NCBI GenBank assembly: GCA_963785155.1
Contig: CAWAUB010000016.1
Span: 1-64,000 of the forward strand
Length of the DNA stretch: 64,000 nt
Direction of reading: 5' to 3'
Source of the DNA: DASUSH01 sp963785155
GTDB taxonomy: Bacteria; Actinomycetota; Thermoleophilia; Solirubrobacterales; 70-9
Every line of letters starts with the position of its first letter. Within the stretch, counting starts at the first letter, position 1. A program made the translations under genes and the position numbers. Shown here one piece after another: positions 44,565-53,202 of this stretch. The notes under the pieces are model-generated. The model was not told the DNA's origin. It did not search any database and worked only from the letters and a program-made list of their open reading frames with translations.

Positions 44565-46197
44565 TCATGGCTGGTCGGTCGTGTCGGGCTGGGACTCGGG
44601 CTGGCCCTGGCCGGGGACGACGCCCCCGTCCTGGCCGCGGCCGGACTGTACTTTGGCGAGCTCGAGCAGATCGTCCACCTGCGCCTGGACGTCGACGGAG
44701 ATCGCGTCGGTGTTGCCGATCAGCCAAGCGTGGTTGTAGACCGCGCGGGTCGGGTCGTCGACGTAGCCCGGCTTGATGTCGAGCAGGTACCCCTCGAGCG
44801 GGGCGGGCAGGACGTTGGCGTTGTCGGTGAGCAGAAGCGGCCCCCATTTGCCGCTCGCGGAAAGCGGTGCCGCGGCGCCCGCGTCGGCGGGCCGGGTCGC
44901 GTTGGCGAGGACCAACCCGTGGCCGGGGTCGGTCACGTTCCAGCCGAAGTCGCCGTCGGTGTAGCGGGCGAACGCGATCGAGTTCGAGACCGCGTCGTCC
45001 TCGCCGATCCGCTTGGGCTCCGTCCCGGTCTCCTCCTTGATCTGGGCGAGGACCTCGTTCGAGATCACGGGCTCGGGGCCGAGCACGTAGACCGGCACGT
45101 CCTTCAGCCCCGCCAGGGCCTCGAGCGTCGGTGCCGGCGCGGACTCGCTTTGGACGAAGAGGACGGGGTCGCCGGACCGCGCCGCCCAGGCGGCCGCGGG
45201 CATCGCGAATTCCGGGCGGTCGGAGGATGCGAGGACGACGTGCTCAGGCTTCTCCCCGGTCAGCTCCTGGCGCAGCGCAGCGGTGGCCGCGGCGATCTCG
45301 GCAGGGTTGCCTCCCTCGATCGTCTCGGAGCGAAGGCCCTCGGGGGCGAGCGCGCCGCCGAACTTGAAGAGCTGGTTGTCACCGGTCTCCGAGGAGCCCT
45401 GCGGCGCGAGGGCGGTCAGGGCGGTGAGGGTCAGGTCGGGCACGTCGTCGGGCCCGCTGAGCAGGATCGGCGCCCCGATCGGCTCGGCGACCAGCGAGGC
45501 CGCGGCGATCGAGGCAGGCCAGTCCTGCTCGGCGACGAGGCTCACGGCGGGCGGGGCCGTCGATCCCTCCGGTTGCCGGCGAGGTCGCGAGCGCGACGCC
45601 GGCGGCATCGCCGACCGGGCCCGCGCCGGCAACCCGCGTCGTGTTCTTGGTGGCAAAGGCGGGGAAGCCGAGCTCGGGCGCCTCCCGCGGAGCGGCCTCC
45701 TCCTCGATCACGACCTGCGGCGCCGGCGCCGGTTCCTCCTCCTCGGAGAACTCGAAGTCCGTGGCCAGGTAGACCGCGCCGACCGCGATCAGCAGGAGCA
45801 CGATCCCGCCGATGATGATTCCGCGCCGGCCGGGGCGGCCAGGCCGAGAGAAGCTCGGCATGCTGGGCCGGCTCGGCATGCTTGGGCGGGGGAGCCGCGG
45901 TCCGGCCCGTGGCGGCTTCTTGACGCCATCGGGCTGCGAGCGGCCGGGAAGGCGAAGGCGCCTGCGCGAAGGTGGGCTCGCGGGGGGCAGGACCTGCGTC
46001 GGCGCCGAGTCGTCGGCGGGCGACGGGGCGGGCGCCTCCTTCGCAGCCTTCTTCTCGGCCTTCGCGGCCGCGCGCTTCTCCTTGCGCTCGCCGCGCAACC
46101 GCTTGCGCCCCTCGCCGTCGCCGCGGCGGAGGAAGCTGAGCCGGTCCGAGAACCAGTAGCCGATGTCCTCGAAGAAGTACCGAATTCGGGAGAGCAC
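44565..46197 (-). pseudogene. Membrane-anchored cell-wall-binding repeat 2 protein, one frameshift
   Basis: ATG 46197. A cytoplasmic N-terminus rich in Lys, Arg, Ala and Pro (about 1-130) is followed by one membrane helix (GIIIGGIVLLLIAVGAVYLA). The outside region then runs into an indel near 45555. Restored, it continues PAVSLVAEQDWPASIAAASL, with CWB2 signatures: APILLSGPDDVP, HVVLASSDRPEFAMPAAAWA, VYVLGPEPVI, WGPLLLTDNANVLP. Cell-wall-binding repeat 2 domains bind anionic wall polymers. About 543 residues. Second gene of a five-gene minus-strand operon starting at 46776. Confidence 0.75.
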
Positions 46198-46209
46198 GCG
46201 GGCGCGAGG

Positions 46210-46776
46210 TTATTGACTGAAGACCGGCGCGCCCGCAACCGCGAGCGCCTCCAGGCCGTCCGGCAAGCTTTCGCCCGCGGCCCCTGCCATGCAGTTCTCC
46301 GGAGCGGGACCCAGCACCAGGCGCCGCCGCCAGAGGCCCGTGCCCGGCGCCCCGACCAGGTCTGCCAGGCTCGCGTCGAGGTCGCCGTATGAGATCTCCG
46401 CGGGCTTCGTGAACCACCGGCGCCGCCCGTCGCGAAGGCTCTCCTGGTCGCCGGCCGCGGTCCCGTAGACGGCTCCGGCCCCGTGGGCCGACCCGGCCGC
46501 CGACCGGTCGTGCGGATCCCGGCGGGTGCCACTCACCGCGCCGCGTTCGAGCGCGCCGACAGCGGTCCAGTCCGAGGCCAGGTACCAGTCTTCATACACC
46601 GGCCCGGGTCCCAGCCAGGGCAACGAGTCGAAGCGATGGCTGACGGAGCCCGCAAAGCCGTCGGGAGGATCGGCACCAAGCGCCTGATGAAACGCCACGA
46701 GCTCCGCCTCGTAGCGGGCAACCTCCACAGCGGGGTCGGCCCGATGCCAAAACACATAAGCAAGCACGGGACGCAC
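46210..46776 (-). CDS. Hypothetical protein, dimeric alpha/beta-barrel-like
   Basis: 188 residues from a GTG at 46776 (reads VRPVLAYVFWHRADP); the longer reading from 46890 adds 38 low-complexity residues. VLAYVFWHRADPAVEVARYE and GPVYEDWYLASDWTAVGAL suggest a ferredoxin-like dimeric barrel of the EthD/NIPSNAP kind, while LVLGPAPENCM near the end is a separate strand-turn. Function unknown. It is the first gene of the operon continuing to 42826, and divergent from acyl-CoA dehydrogenase. Confidence 0.55.
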   Translation of the reverse strand: MRPVLAYVFWHRADPAVEVARYEAELVAFHQALGADPPDGFAGSVSHRFDSLPWLGPGPVYEDWYLASDWTAVGALERGAVSGTRRDPHDRSAAGSAHGAGAVYGTAAGDQESLRDGRRRWFTKPAEISYGDLDASLADLVGAPGTGLWRRRLVLGPAPENCMAGAAGESLPDGLEALAVAGAPVFSQ

Positions 46777-46895
46777 CCTAATCCGCGTCGAACGTCCCAA
46801 ACACCCGCGGAAAACGGGGGTATTACGGACGTTCGCGAGCGGCTGGGGTGGCGCCGCCGCCCGCCTGCCCCGGTATTCTGCGCCTGACAAGGGTT

Positions 46896-46920
46896 GACTG
46901 ACCAGTCAATCGGTACCGAT
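46896..46920. promoter_or_regulatory. TetR-like operator before acyl-CoA dehydrogenase
   Basis: GACTGACCAGTCAATC (46896-46911): near-perfect copy of the thiolase operator with the 17-mer TGACCAGTCAATCGGTA identical. It runs into a second palindrome, ATCGGTACCGAT (46909-46920). The ATG at 46961 lies 40 bases downstream, with AGGAGG before it. Confidence 0.65.
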
Positions 46921-46960
46921 CCGGTGGACGCTAGGGCGCCGCCAGGAGGTCAAGACTCAG

Positions 46961-48319
46961 ATGGATTTCGCGCTCTCCGATGAGGCCCAGGAGTTCAAGG
47001 CGCTCTGCCGCAAGTTCTCCACCGAGGTGATCCGCCCGGTCGCGCAGCAGCACGACCGCGACGAATCGATTCCGTGGGACGTGATCAAGGCCGCCCACGA
47101 GTGGGGCCTCACCGGCGCCGACCACATGCAGCGGGTCGGCGGCGACTCGACCGGCCAGCTCGGCGTGATCTACGCCGAGGAGCTCCACTATGGCTGCGCC
47201 GGCATCGCGCTCGCGATCTCCGGATCGATGCTCGGCGCCGCCGGTATCGCGGCCTCGGGCACGCCCGACCAGATGATGGAGTGGATTCCGCAGTGCCTCG
47301 GCACCGCCGATGAGCCCAAGCTGGGCGCCTACGGAGTGACCGAGGCGGGTGCCGGCTCCGACGTGAAGAGCATGCGGACGACCGCGAAGCTCGATGGCGA
47401 CGAGTGGGTCCTGAACGGGACCAAGGTCTTCATCACGAACGGCGGTATCGCCGACGTGCACGTGATCGTCGCCACCGTCGACCCGGAGCTCGGCCACCGC
47501 GGCCAGGCCTCGTTCGTCGTCGGCAAGGGCACTCCGGGCCTACGCCAGGGCAAGAAGGAGACGAAGCTCGGGATCCGCGCCTCGCACACCGCCGAGGTGG
47601 TCCTCGACGACTGCCGGATTCCCGTGGAGAACCTGCTCGGCGGCATGGACAAGCTGAACGCGAAGCTGGAGCGCGCCCGCTCGGGCCAGTCCTCCGGCCG
47701 CGCATCGAACGCGCTGGCCACGTTCGAGCTGACCCGTCCCGTCGTTGGCGCCTCGGCGATCGGCATCGCCCAGGCGGCCTATGAGTGGACGCTCGAGTAC
47801 CTCGACAACGGCGGCCAGGTCGACCCGATCTGGTCCGCGCTCGACGAGAGCTCGACCTCGGGCGAGCCGCCGCTTCGCCGTCAGGAGGTCCAGCAGGTCC
47901 TCGCCGACGTCGCGATGGAGATCGACTGCGCCCGCCTGCTCGTCCAGCGGGCCTCGTGGATGGGCCGCAGCGGCATCCCGATGAGCGGCGGCCAGGGCTC
48001 CATGTCGAAGCTGAAGGGCGGCGACGTCGCGATGTGGTCGACCGAGAAGCTGATGGACCTGATCGGCCCGTACGCGCAGACCACCGATTGCCCGCTCGAG
48101 AAGTGGTTCCGCGACGCGAAGATCTACCAGCTCTTCGAGGGCACGGCCGAGATCCAGCGGCTCGTCGTCTCGCGGATGCAGTCGGCCGAGTACCGCGCCG
48201 CCCGCGAGAAGTTGGTCGAAGCGGCCGAGATCGCCGCCGACGCCTCCGGCGGCACCGTCGCCGCGACGGTCTCGTCGAACGGCGCGTCCGCGGAGAAGGA
48301 GCCCGTCGCCGCGGCGTAA
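46961..48319 (+). CDS. Acyl-CoA dehydrogenase
   Basis: 452 residues. The N-terminal helical domain (FALSDEAQEFKALCRKF) is followed by the FAD/substrate strand GAYGVTEAGAGSDVKSM, WVLNGTKVFITNGG, and the C-terminal QLFEGTAEIQRLVVSRM with the catalytic Glu. It oxidises acyl-CoA to enoyl-CoA, the first step of beta-oxidation. It is about 70 residues longer than typical short/medium-chain enzymes: a linker insertion around residue 285 and an Ala-rich tail account for the difference. Shares its operator with thiolase. Confidence 0.94.
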   Translation: MDFALSDEAQEFKALCRKFSTEVIRPVAQQHDRDESIPWDVIKAAHEWGLTGADHMQRVGGDSTGQLGVIYAEELHYGCAGIALAISGSMLGAAGIAASGTPDQMMEWIPQCLGTADEPKLGAYGVTEAGAGSDVKSMRTTAKLDGDEWVLNGTKVFITNGGIADVHVIVATVDPELGHRGQASFVVGKGTPGLRQGKKETKLGIRASHTAEVVLDDCRIPVENLLGGMDKLNAKLERARSGQSSGRASNALATFELTRPVVGASAIGIAQAAYEWTLEYLDNGGQVDPIWSALDESSTSGEPPLRRQEVQQVLADVAMEIDCARLLVQRASWMGRSGIPMSGGQGSMSKLKGGDVAMWSTEKLMDLIGPYAQTTDCPLEKWFRDAKIYQLFEGTAEIQRLVVSRMQSAEYRAAREKLVEAAEIAADASGGTVAATVSSNGASAEKEPVAAA

Positions 48320-48328
48320 GCTCGCGGC

Positions 48329-49267
48329 GTGGCTCACTCCCACGCTGGACATTCCCACGACATAGCGGGCGCGAAGCTCGCCGCCCGCCGGCAGGATTCG
48401 CGGAAGCGGATGCTGATCGCGCTGGCGATCAACGTCGGGCTGCTTGTCGCCGAGGCGGTCGGCGGCTTCATCACCGGATCGCTCGCGCTGCTCGCCGACG
48501 CGGGGCACGTCCTCTCCGATGTGGGCGCGATCGCGCTCGGGATGACCGCGGCCACGGTCGCCGCCAGCGCCGCCAGCAACCGCCGCACCTTCGGCCTCCA
48601 GCGCGCGGAGGTCCTCGCCGGCCTCGTCAACGGGCTCGCCCTGGTCGCGATCTCGATCTGGATCGCGATCGAGGCGATCGGGCGCTTCTCCGAGACGGTC
48701 GATCTCGACGCCGGCCCGGTGCTCGTGCTTGGGGTCGTCGGCCTCGCGGGCAACATCGCGGCGACGATCGTCCTCGCGCGCGGCGAGCGCGGCGACATCA
48801 ACCTGGAGGGGGTGCTCCGCCACTCGGCCGCGGACGCCCTCGGGTCGCTCGGGGTGATCGCGTCCGCGGTCGTCATCCTCGCGACCGGGTGGGAGGAGGC
48901 CGACGCCGTCGCCAGTCTCCTGATCTCCGTCCTCGTCCTCGTCTCGTCATGGCGCCTGATCTCCGAGCCGCTCAACGTGCTGATGGAGTCCGCGCCTCGA
49001 GGCCTCGACGTCGAGCGCCTGGGCGGGGAGCTGTGCCGGATCGAAGACGTGCTGGCGATCCACGACCTGCACGTCTGGACCGTCACCTCGGGTTTCGAGG
49101 CGCTGGCGGCCCATGTGGTCGTCCGCGAGGGCGCCGACCGTGATCTGATCCGCGCCCAGCTCGAGCTCCTGATCCGCGACGACTTCGGCATCGAGCACAC
49201 GACGCTGCAGATGGAGGAGGACGCGCCGGAGGGCCTGCTCGAGATCGAGGGCGTCGATCCGCGCTGA
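48329..49267 (+). CDS. Cation diffusion facilitator (Zn/Co/Cd efflux)
   Basis: 312 residues from a GTG. His-rich start (HSHAGHSHD), six membrane helices, metal sites in LLADAGHVLSDVGAIALGM and LRHSAADALGSLGVI (HxxxD pairs), and a cytoplasmic C-terminal domain (IHDLHVWTVTSGFEALAAHV). CzcD/ZitB type. It begins 10 bases after acyl-CoA dehydrogenase and is probably co-transcribed with it, then closed by the terminator at 49273. Confidence 0.94.
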   Translation: MAHSHAGHSHDIAGAKLAARRQDSRKRMLIALAINVGLLVAEAVGGFITGSLALLADAGHVLSDVGAIALGMTAATVAASAASNRRTFGLQRAEVLAGLVNGLALVAISIWIAIEAIGRFSETVDLDAGPVLVLGVVGLAGNIAATIVLARGERGDINLEGVLRHSAADALGSLGVIASAVVILATGWEEADAVASLLISVLVLVSSWRLISEPLNVLMESAPRGLDVERLGGELCRIEDVLAIHDLHVWTVTSGFEALAAHVVVREGADRDLIRAQLELLIRDDFGIEHTTLQMEEDAPEGLLEIEGVDPR

Positions 49268-49272
49268 CAGAC

Positions 49273-49306
49273 TCCCTGCAAATGGCGGTTGGTGCAGGGA
49301 TTTCTT
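49273..49306 (+). terminator. Rho-independent terminator after CDF gene
   Basis: TCCCTGCA (49273-49280) pairs with TGCAGGGA (49293-49300), 12-base loop, then TTTCTT. Confidence 0.82.
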
Positions 49307-49344
49307 AGACCCACCGGCTACCTTCTCCGCCCCGGTTAACCGCC

Positions 49345-50496
49345 ATGCACGCCCGCACCAGACTCCTGATCGCGCTCTTCACCCTGCTCGGGGCCCTCGG
49401 CCTCGGGGGCGCGACCGTGCTCGCGCAGGACCTGGAGAGCGAGAAGGCCGAGAAGGAAGCGCAGCTCGATGACGAGCGCGAGCACAAGGATGTCCTGAGC
49501 TCGGAGATCGCCGCCTACTCCGACGACATCGCCCAGCTCGAGGGAGAGATCTCGATCCTGCGGACCCGCGAGGCGACGGTCCTGAACGAGCTCGAGGCCA
49601 CCCGCTCGCGCCTGAAGTCCGCTCGCGATCGGCTTGCCGGCCTGCGCAACCGCTACCACCGCTCGATCGGCGTGCTCGAGAAGCGCCTGATCGCGATCTA
49701 CAAGCAGGACGAGCCCGATGCGCTGACCGTGATCCTGAACGCGAACGGCTTCGACGACATGATCGAGCGCTACGAGTACCTGAACCGGATCGAGGACCAG
49801 GACTCGACGATCATCTCCCGCGTCCGCGCGCTCAAGGCGGAGACGAAGGGAACGGTCGCCGAGATCGAGGACGCGAAGGCGGAGATCGCGGCGAAGAAGC
49901 GCGAGCTCGCCCGCACCCGCTCCCAGCTCGAGGCCCGCGAGGGCGAGCTGACCGCGGCCCGCCAGGACAAGGCCTCATCGCTGGCGACCGTCGACCAGAA
50001 CATCGAGCGGCTCGAGGGTGACATCGAGGGTCTGGAGGACGACATCCAGGCACAGCTTCGCGCGGCCGCCGAGGAGCAGTCGGCCAGCGGCGCCGTTCCC
50101 GCCGACCTGCCCGCCGGGCCGATCCAGGGCGGCTCCTCGGGCTTCATCTGGCCCGTCAACGGCTCCGTGGTCTCGCCGTTCGGAATGCGCTGGGGCCGCA
50201 TGCATGAGGGCGTCGACATCGCCGTGCCCGCCGGAACCCCGATCCGCGCCGCGAAGGCGGGCGCGATCGCGCTCGCCGCGCCCACAGGCGGCTACGGGAA
50301 CTACACGTGCATCAACCACGGCGGTGGCCTCTCGACCTGTTACGCCCATCAGTCTTCCTTCGCGATCACCTCCGGCAGCGTCGACCAGGGCGACGTGATC
50401 GGCTACGTCGGCTGCACGGGCCACTGCTTCGGCGACCACCTGCATTTCGAGGTCCGGATCAACGGCGCCGCCGTCGATCCCATGGGCTACCTGTAG
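49345..50496 (+). CDS. Murein hydrolase activator / M23 endopeptidase with coiled coil (EnvC-like)
   Basis: 383 residues. Signal peptide 1-28 (cleavage after TVLAQ), long coiled coil about 30-245 (QLDDEREHKDVLSSEIAAYS and later repeats), then an M23 peptidase domain with both zinc motifs intact: RMHEGVDIAVPAGTPI (HxxxD) and FGDHLHFEVRI (HxH). It can cleave peptidoglycan cross-links itself, unlike degenerate EnvC proteins. Exported, acting in cell-wall remodelling or division. Confidence 0.92.
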   Translation: MHARTRLLIALFTLLGALGLGGATVLAQDLESEKAEKEAQLDDEREHKDVLSSEIAAYSDDIAQLEGEISILRTREATVLNELEATRSRLKSARDRLAGLRNRYHRSIGVLEKRLIAIYKQDEPDALTVILNANGFDDMIERYEYLNRIEDQDSTIISRVRALKAETKGTVAEIEDAKAEIAAKKRELARTRSQLEAREGELTAARQDKASSLATVDQNIERLEGDIEGLEDDIQAQLRAAAEEQSASGAVPADLPAGPIQGGSSGFIWPVNGSVVSPFGMRWGRMHEGVDIAVPAGTPIRAAKAGAIALAAPTGGYGNYTCINHGGGLSTCYAHQSSFAITSGSVDQGDVIGYVGCTGHCFGDHLHFEVRINGAAVDPMGYL

Positions 50497-50570
50497 GGGT
50501 CTACCCTCTAAAGCTCCCTTCGAGGGATGCCGATGTTGATGTCGAAGCCGTCGAGGGGGCGGCACGACCT

Positions 50571-51170
50571 ATGGCCACTACAGGCTTTCGCAGTTATCTG
50601 GCAGGAACCGGCGCGAGCGGCTCGATCCTGCTCGCGGGCCTCGTCGCGCTCGTTTCGGTGACGGCGTTCGTCGGTTTCGACGCGATGCCCTTCGGCAGCG
50701 GCAACAGCGGCGCCGGCACCGTCTCGCTCCAGCGCCCGGACAACTCCGGCGCGGCCGCGGCCACAGCAGCCGCGGCAGCGGTCGGTGGCGCACCGGCCGC
50801 CGTGGCCGCTGCACCCGCCACGCCTGCCGCGCCCGCAGCGGCTGCCGCTGCGCCTGGCGCCGCCCCCGGCGCAGCCGCGGCGGCACCTGCTCCCGGCGCC
50901 CCGGGGGTCACCGGCGTCCCCGGCGGAGGCTCGGCGACCCAGACAGACATTCCCACGGCTCCGACGCCCGCAGCGGGCGGCCCGACCAACCCGGTCGACG
51001 ACGTCGTCGCCGGCCTCGATCAGACGGTCCAGGGTGTGACCGGCACGAACCCCAACCTCGGCGGCACCACGAAGCCGATCACGAGCGGGCTCGACCAGGT
51101 GATCCAGGGAGCCACGGGCAACACTCTCGGCGGCCATCTGGACAACCTCGGGCTCGGCCAGAAGCCCTAA
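50571..51170 (+). CDS. Membrane-anchored Ala/Pro/Gly-rich protein
   Basis: 199 residues. One hydrophobic segment (SILLAGLVALVSVTAFVGF, about 18-36), then a long Ala/Pro/Gly low-complexity stretch, then PVDDVVAGLDQTVQGVTG and ITSGLDQVIQGATGNTLGG, two related motifs. The DTVQGVVDDVG motif in the tail of the sigma factor at 13279 is similar. Probably a wall-spanning stalk with a small helical tip. Function unknown. It converges on the hydrolase gene with a 4-base overlap. Confidence 0.6.
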   Translation: MATTGFRSYLAGTGASGSILLAGLVALVSVTAFVGFDAMPFGSGNSGAGTVSLQRPDNSGAAAATAAAAAVGGAPAAVAAAPATPAAPAAAAAAPGAAPGAAAAAPAPGAPGVTGVPGGGSATQTDIPTAPTPAAGGPTNPVDDVVAGLDQTVQGVTGTNPNLGGTTKPITSGLDQVIQGATGNTLGGHLDNLGLGQKP

Positions 51171-51883
51171 GCAACTCCCAGCTGCTTCTCCATCCAGATC
51201 AGGGCGACCTCGTGTAGCTCGGCGTCGTGCTGGAGCGACCGGTGGTGGCCGCCCGGGACGACGATCGCCTCGATCGGGTCCTGCGCTCGCGTGGCCAGCT
51301 CTTCGGTCCAGGTGTAGGCGATCTGCTCGTCGCCACGAGCGTGCAGGAGCATCACCGGCTTCTCCCCGACCAACTCGATCGCGTCGCGCAGGTCGTGCTC
51401 GCCGAGCCACGGTTCGAGCGCGTCGCGGTCCACGCGCATCTCGAGCCGCCCCCGCCGCAGGCCCTCCATCAGGTCGGCCTCGCCGGCGGGGCAGATCGCG
51501 AGGACCCCGGCGATCGAGTCCGAGAGGGCTGCCGCATGGATCGCCATGAAGCCGCCCATGCTGGATCCGCGGGCGCAGATGCGACCGGCGTCGATCCCCT
51601 CGTTCTCGGCCAGGAAGCGGGCCATCTTGCCCACGTCTCCGACGGCGGCGGGGGACATCTCGTCCTCCGATTCGCCATGGCCGCGCTGGTCGTAGGTGAT
51701 CGCCGCCCAGCCGCGGGCGATGCAGCTGCGGGCGAAGTCGGCGTGGTTCTCCTTGCAGGACCCGGCGCCATGGAGGATCACCATCCCGGGCCAGGGTGGA
51801 TCCGCCTCCGGCAGCCACAGCTCGTACGGCCTTCCCTCGTGAACGTCGCGCCGGTTCGAGGATTTGGGAGTGGGCAGCCGCAT
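51167..51883 (-). CDS. Alpha/beta hydrolase (dienelactone hydrolase/esterase-like)
   Basis: 238 residues from ATG 51883 (a TTG three codons earlier is possible). GMVILHGAGSCKENHADFA supplies the oxyanion hole, ITYDQRGHGES the second strand, ARGSSMGGFMAIHAA the Ser nucleophile elbow, LLHARGDEQI the Asp and VPGGHHRSLQ the His. A complete catalytic triad, so a functional serine hydrolase; substrate unknown. Divergent from lysA. Confidence 0.85.
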   Translation of the reverse strand: MRLPTPKSSNRRDVHEGRPYELWLPEADPPWPGMVILHGAGSCKENHADFARSCIARGWAAITYDQRGHGESEDEMSPAAVGDVGKMARFLAENEGIDAGRICARGSSMGGFMAIHAAALSDSIAGVLAICPAGEADLMEGLRRGRLEMRVDRDALEPWLGEHDLRDAIELVGEKPVMLLHARGDEQIAYTWTEELATRAQDPIEAIVVPGGHHRSLQHDAELHEVALIWMEKQLGVA

Positions 51884-51915
51884 TGGAGTCAACCTACAGT
51901 CACAATCTTCCGCCC

Positions 51916-53202
51916 ATGCTCGCCACGAACCACGTCGAGACGTCGCCCGTGTTCCCGTCAGGGAGCCGCGTCAACGATGCCGGCCACCTGGAACTCGGCG
52001 GCTGCGACGTCGTCGAGCTCGCCGCCGAGTACGGCACCCCGGCCTACATCTACGTCGAGGACGACCTGCGGGCGCGGGCCAGGTCCTACGTCGAGGCCTT
52101 CAGCTCGCGCACCGGCAACTTCGAGGTCCTCTACGCGAGCAAGGCGGCGCCGCTCACCTCCATCTACAGGCTGTTCGCCGAGGAGGGGCTCTCGGTCGAC
52201 GTCGCCTCCGGCGGCGAGCTGCACATGGCTCTCGCGGCGGGCTTCGAGCCCGAGCGGATCTACCTGCACGGCAACAACAAGACCGAGGCCGAGCTCGCGT
52301 ACGCGACCCGCTCCGGCGTCGGCCACGTCGTGCTCGACTCGTTCGACGAGATCGCCCGGCTCGACGGGATGCTCGAGCGTCCCCAGCGCGTCCTGATCCG
52401 GGTCACGCCCGGGATCAAGGCCGACACGCACACCTATATCCAGACCGGCCAGCTTGACTCGAAGTTCGGCTTCGGGCTGGAGGACGGGCTCGCCGCACGC
52501 GCGATCGAGGAGGTCCGCGCCTCCCAGCACCTCGAGCTGGTCGGCCTCCACGCGCACATCGGCTCCCAGATCTTCGAGCTCGAGCCCTACGCGAAGGCGA
52601 TCGAGGCGCTCGCCGAGCTCGTCGACGGCGACTGGTGCGAGGTGCTTAACATCGGCGGTGGCCTGGGGATCGCCTACACCTCCGAGGACGAGCCGCCATC
52701 GATCGCCGCCTACGCCGACGTGAAGGTGCGGGGGGTCGAGCGCGTCTTCGACCCGGTGCCGCGGATCCTGGTGGAGCCCGGCCGCTCCCTGGTCGGCAAC
52801 TCCGGCGTCACGGCCTATCGGATCGGCACGGTCAAGGAGATCCCCGGCGTGCGGACCTACGTCGCCGTCGACGGCGGCATGTCCGACAACCTGCGCCCGA
52901 TGCTCTATGGCGCCCGCTATGAGGCGCTGATCGCCGATCGCGCCGGCGACGCGCCGGACACGGCCGCGACGATCGCCGGCATGCACTGCGAGTCCGGCGA
53001 CATCCTCATCCGCGATGCGATGCTCGCCGCGCCCCGAACCGGCGACGTCCTGGTCACGCCGGCGACCGGCGCCTACGGTCACGCGATGGCCAACAACTAC
53101 AACGGCATGACTCGGCCGCCGGTGATCTTCTGCTCGGGCGGCGACGCCCGGGTGGTGGTCAGGCGGGAGACGTGGGACGACCTGCTGGCGAGGGATCAGT
53201 GA
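51916..53202 (+). CDS. lysA: Diaminopimelate decarboxylase
   Basis: 428 residues. PLP lysine in VLYASKAAPL (Lys76), HGNNKTEAEL, the Gly-rich phosphate-binding loop NIGGGLGIAY and VEPGRSLVGN, and the substrate-specific MHCESGDIL motif identify LysA over other group IV decarboxylases. It converts meso-diaminopimelate to lysine. First of three overlapping aspartate-family genes. No lysine riboswitch is seen in the short leader (about 30 bases from the divergent gene). Confidence 0.96.
   Translation: MLATNHVETSPVFPSGSRVNDAGHLELGGCDVVELAAEYGTPAYIYVEDDLRARARSYVEAFSSRTGNFEVLYASKAAPLTSIYRLFAEEGLSVDVASGGELHMALAAGFEPERIYLHGNNKTEAELAYATRSGVGHVVLDSFDEIARLDGMLERPQRVLIRVTPGIKADTHTYIQTGQLDSKFGFGLEDGLAARAIEEVRASQHLELVGLHAHIGSQIFELEPYAKAIEALAELVDGDWCEVLNIGGGLGIAYTSEDEPPSIAAYADVKVRGVERVFDPVPRILVEPGRSLVGNSGVTAYRIGTVKEIPGVRTYVAVDGGMSDNLRPMLYGARYEALIADRAGDAPDTAATIAGMHCESGDILIRDAMLAAPRTGDVLVTPATGAYGHAMANNYNGMTRPPVIFCSGGDARVVVRRETWDDLLARDQ

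Noticed and set aside
46789..46835. Inverted repeat CGAACGTCC ... GGACGTTCG, also half-sites at 36001-36122, as an SOS-type box
   Set aside because: It lacks the GAAC-N4-GTTC spacing of actinobacterial LexA sites; 9-mers of this kind are expected by chance in GC-rich DNA and also occur inside genes.
51884..51915. Possible lysine riboswitch before lysA
   Set aside because: Only about 30 bases separate the divergent genes, too short for a lysine riboswitch.
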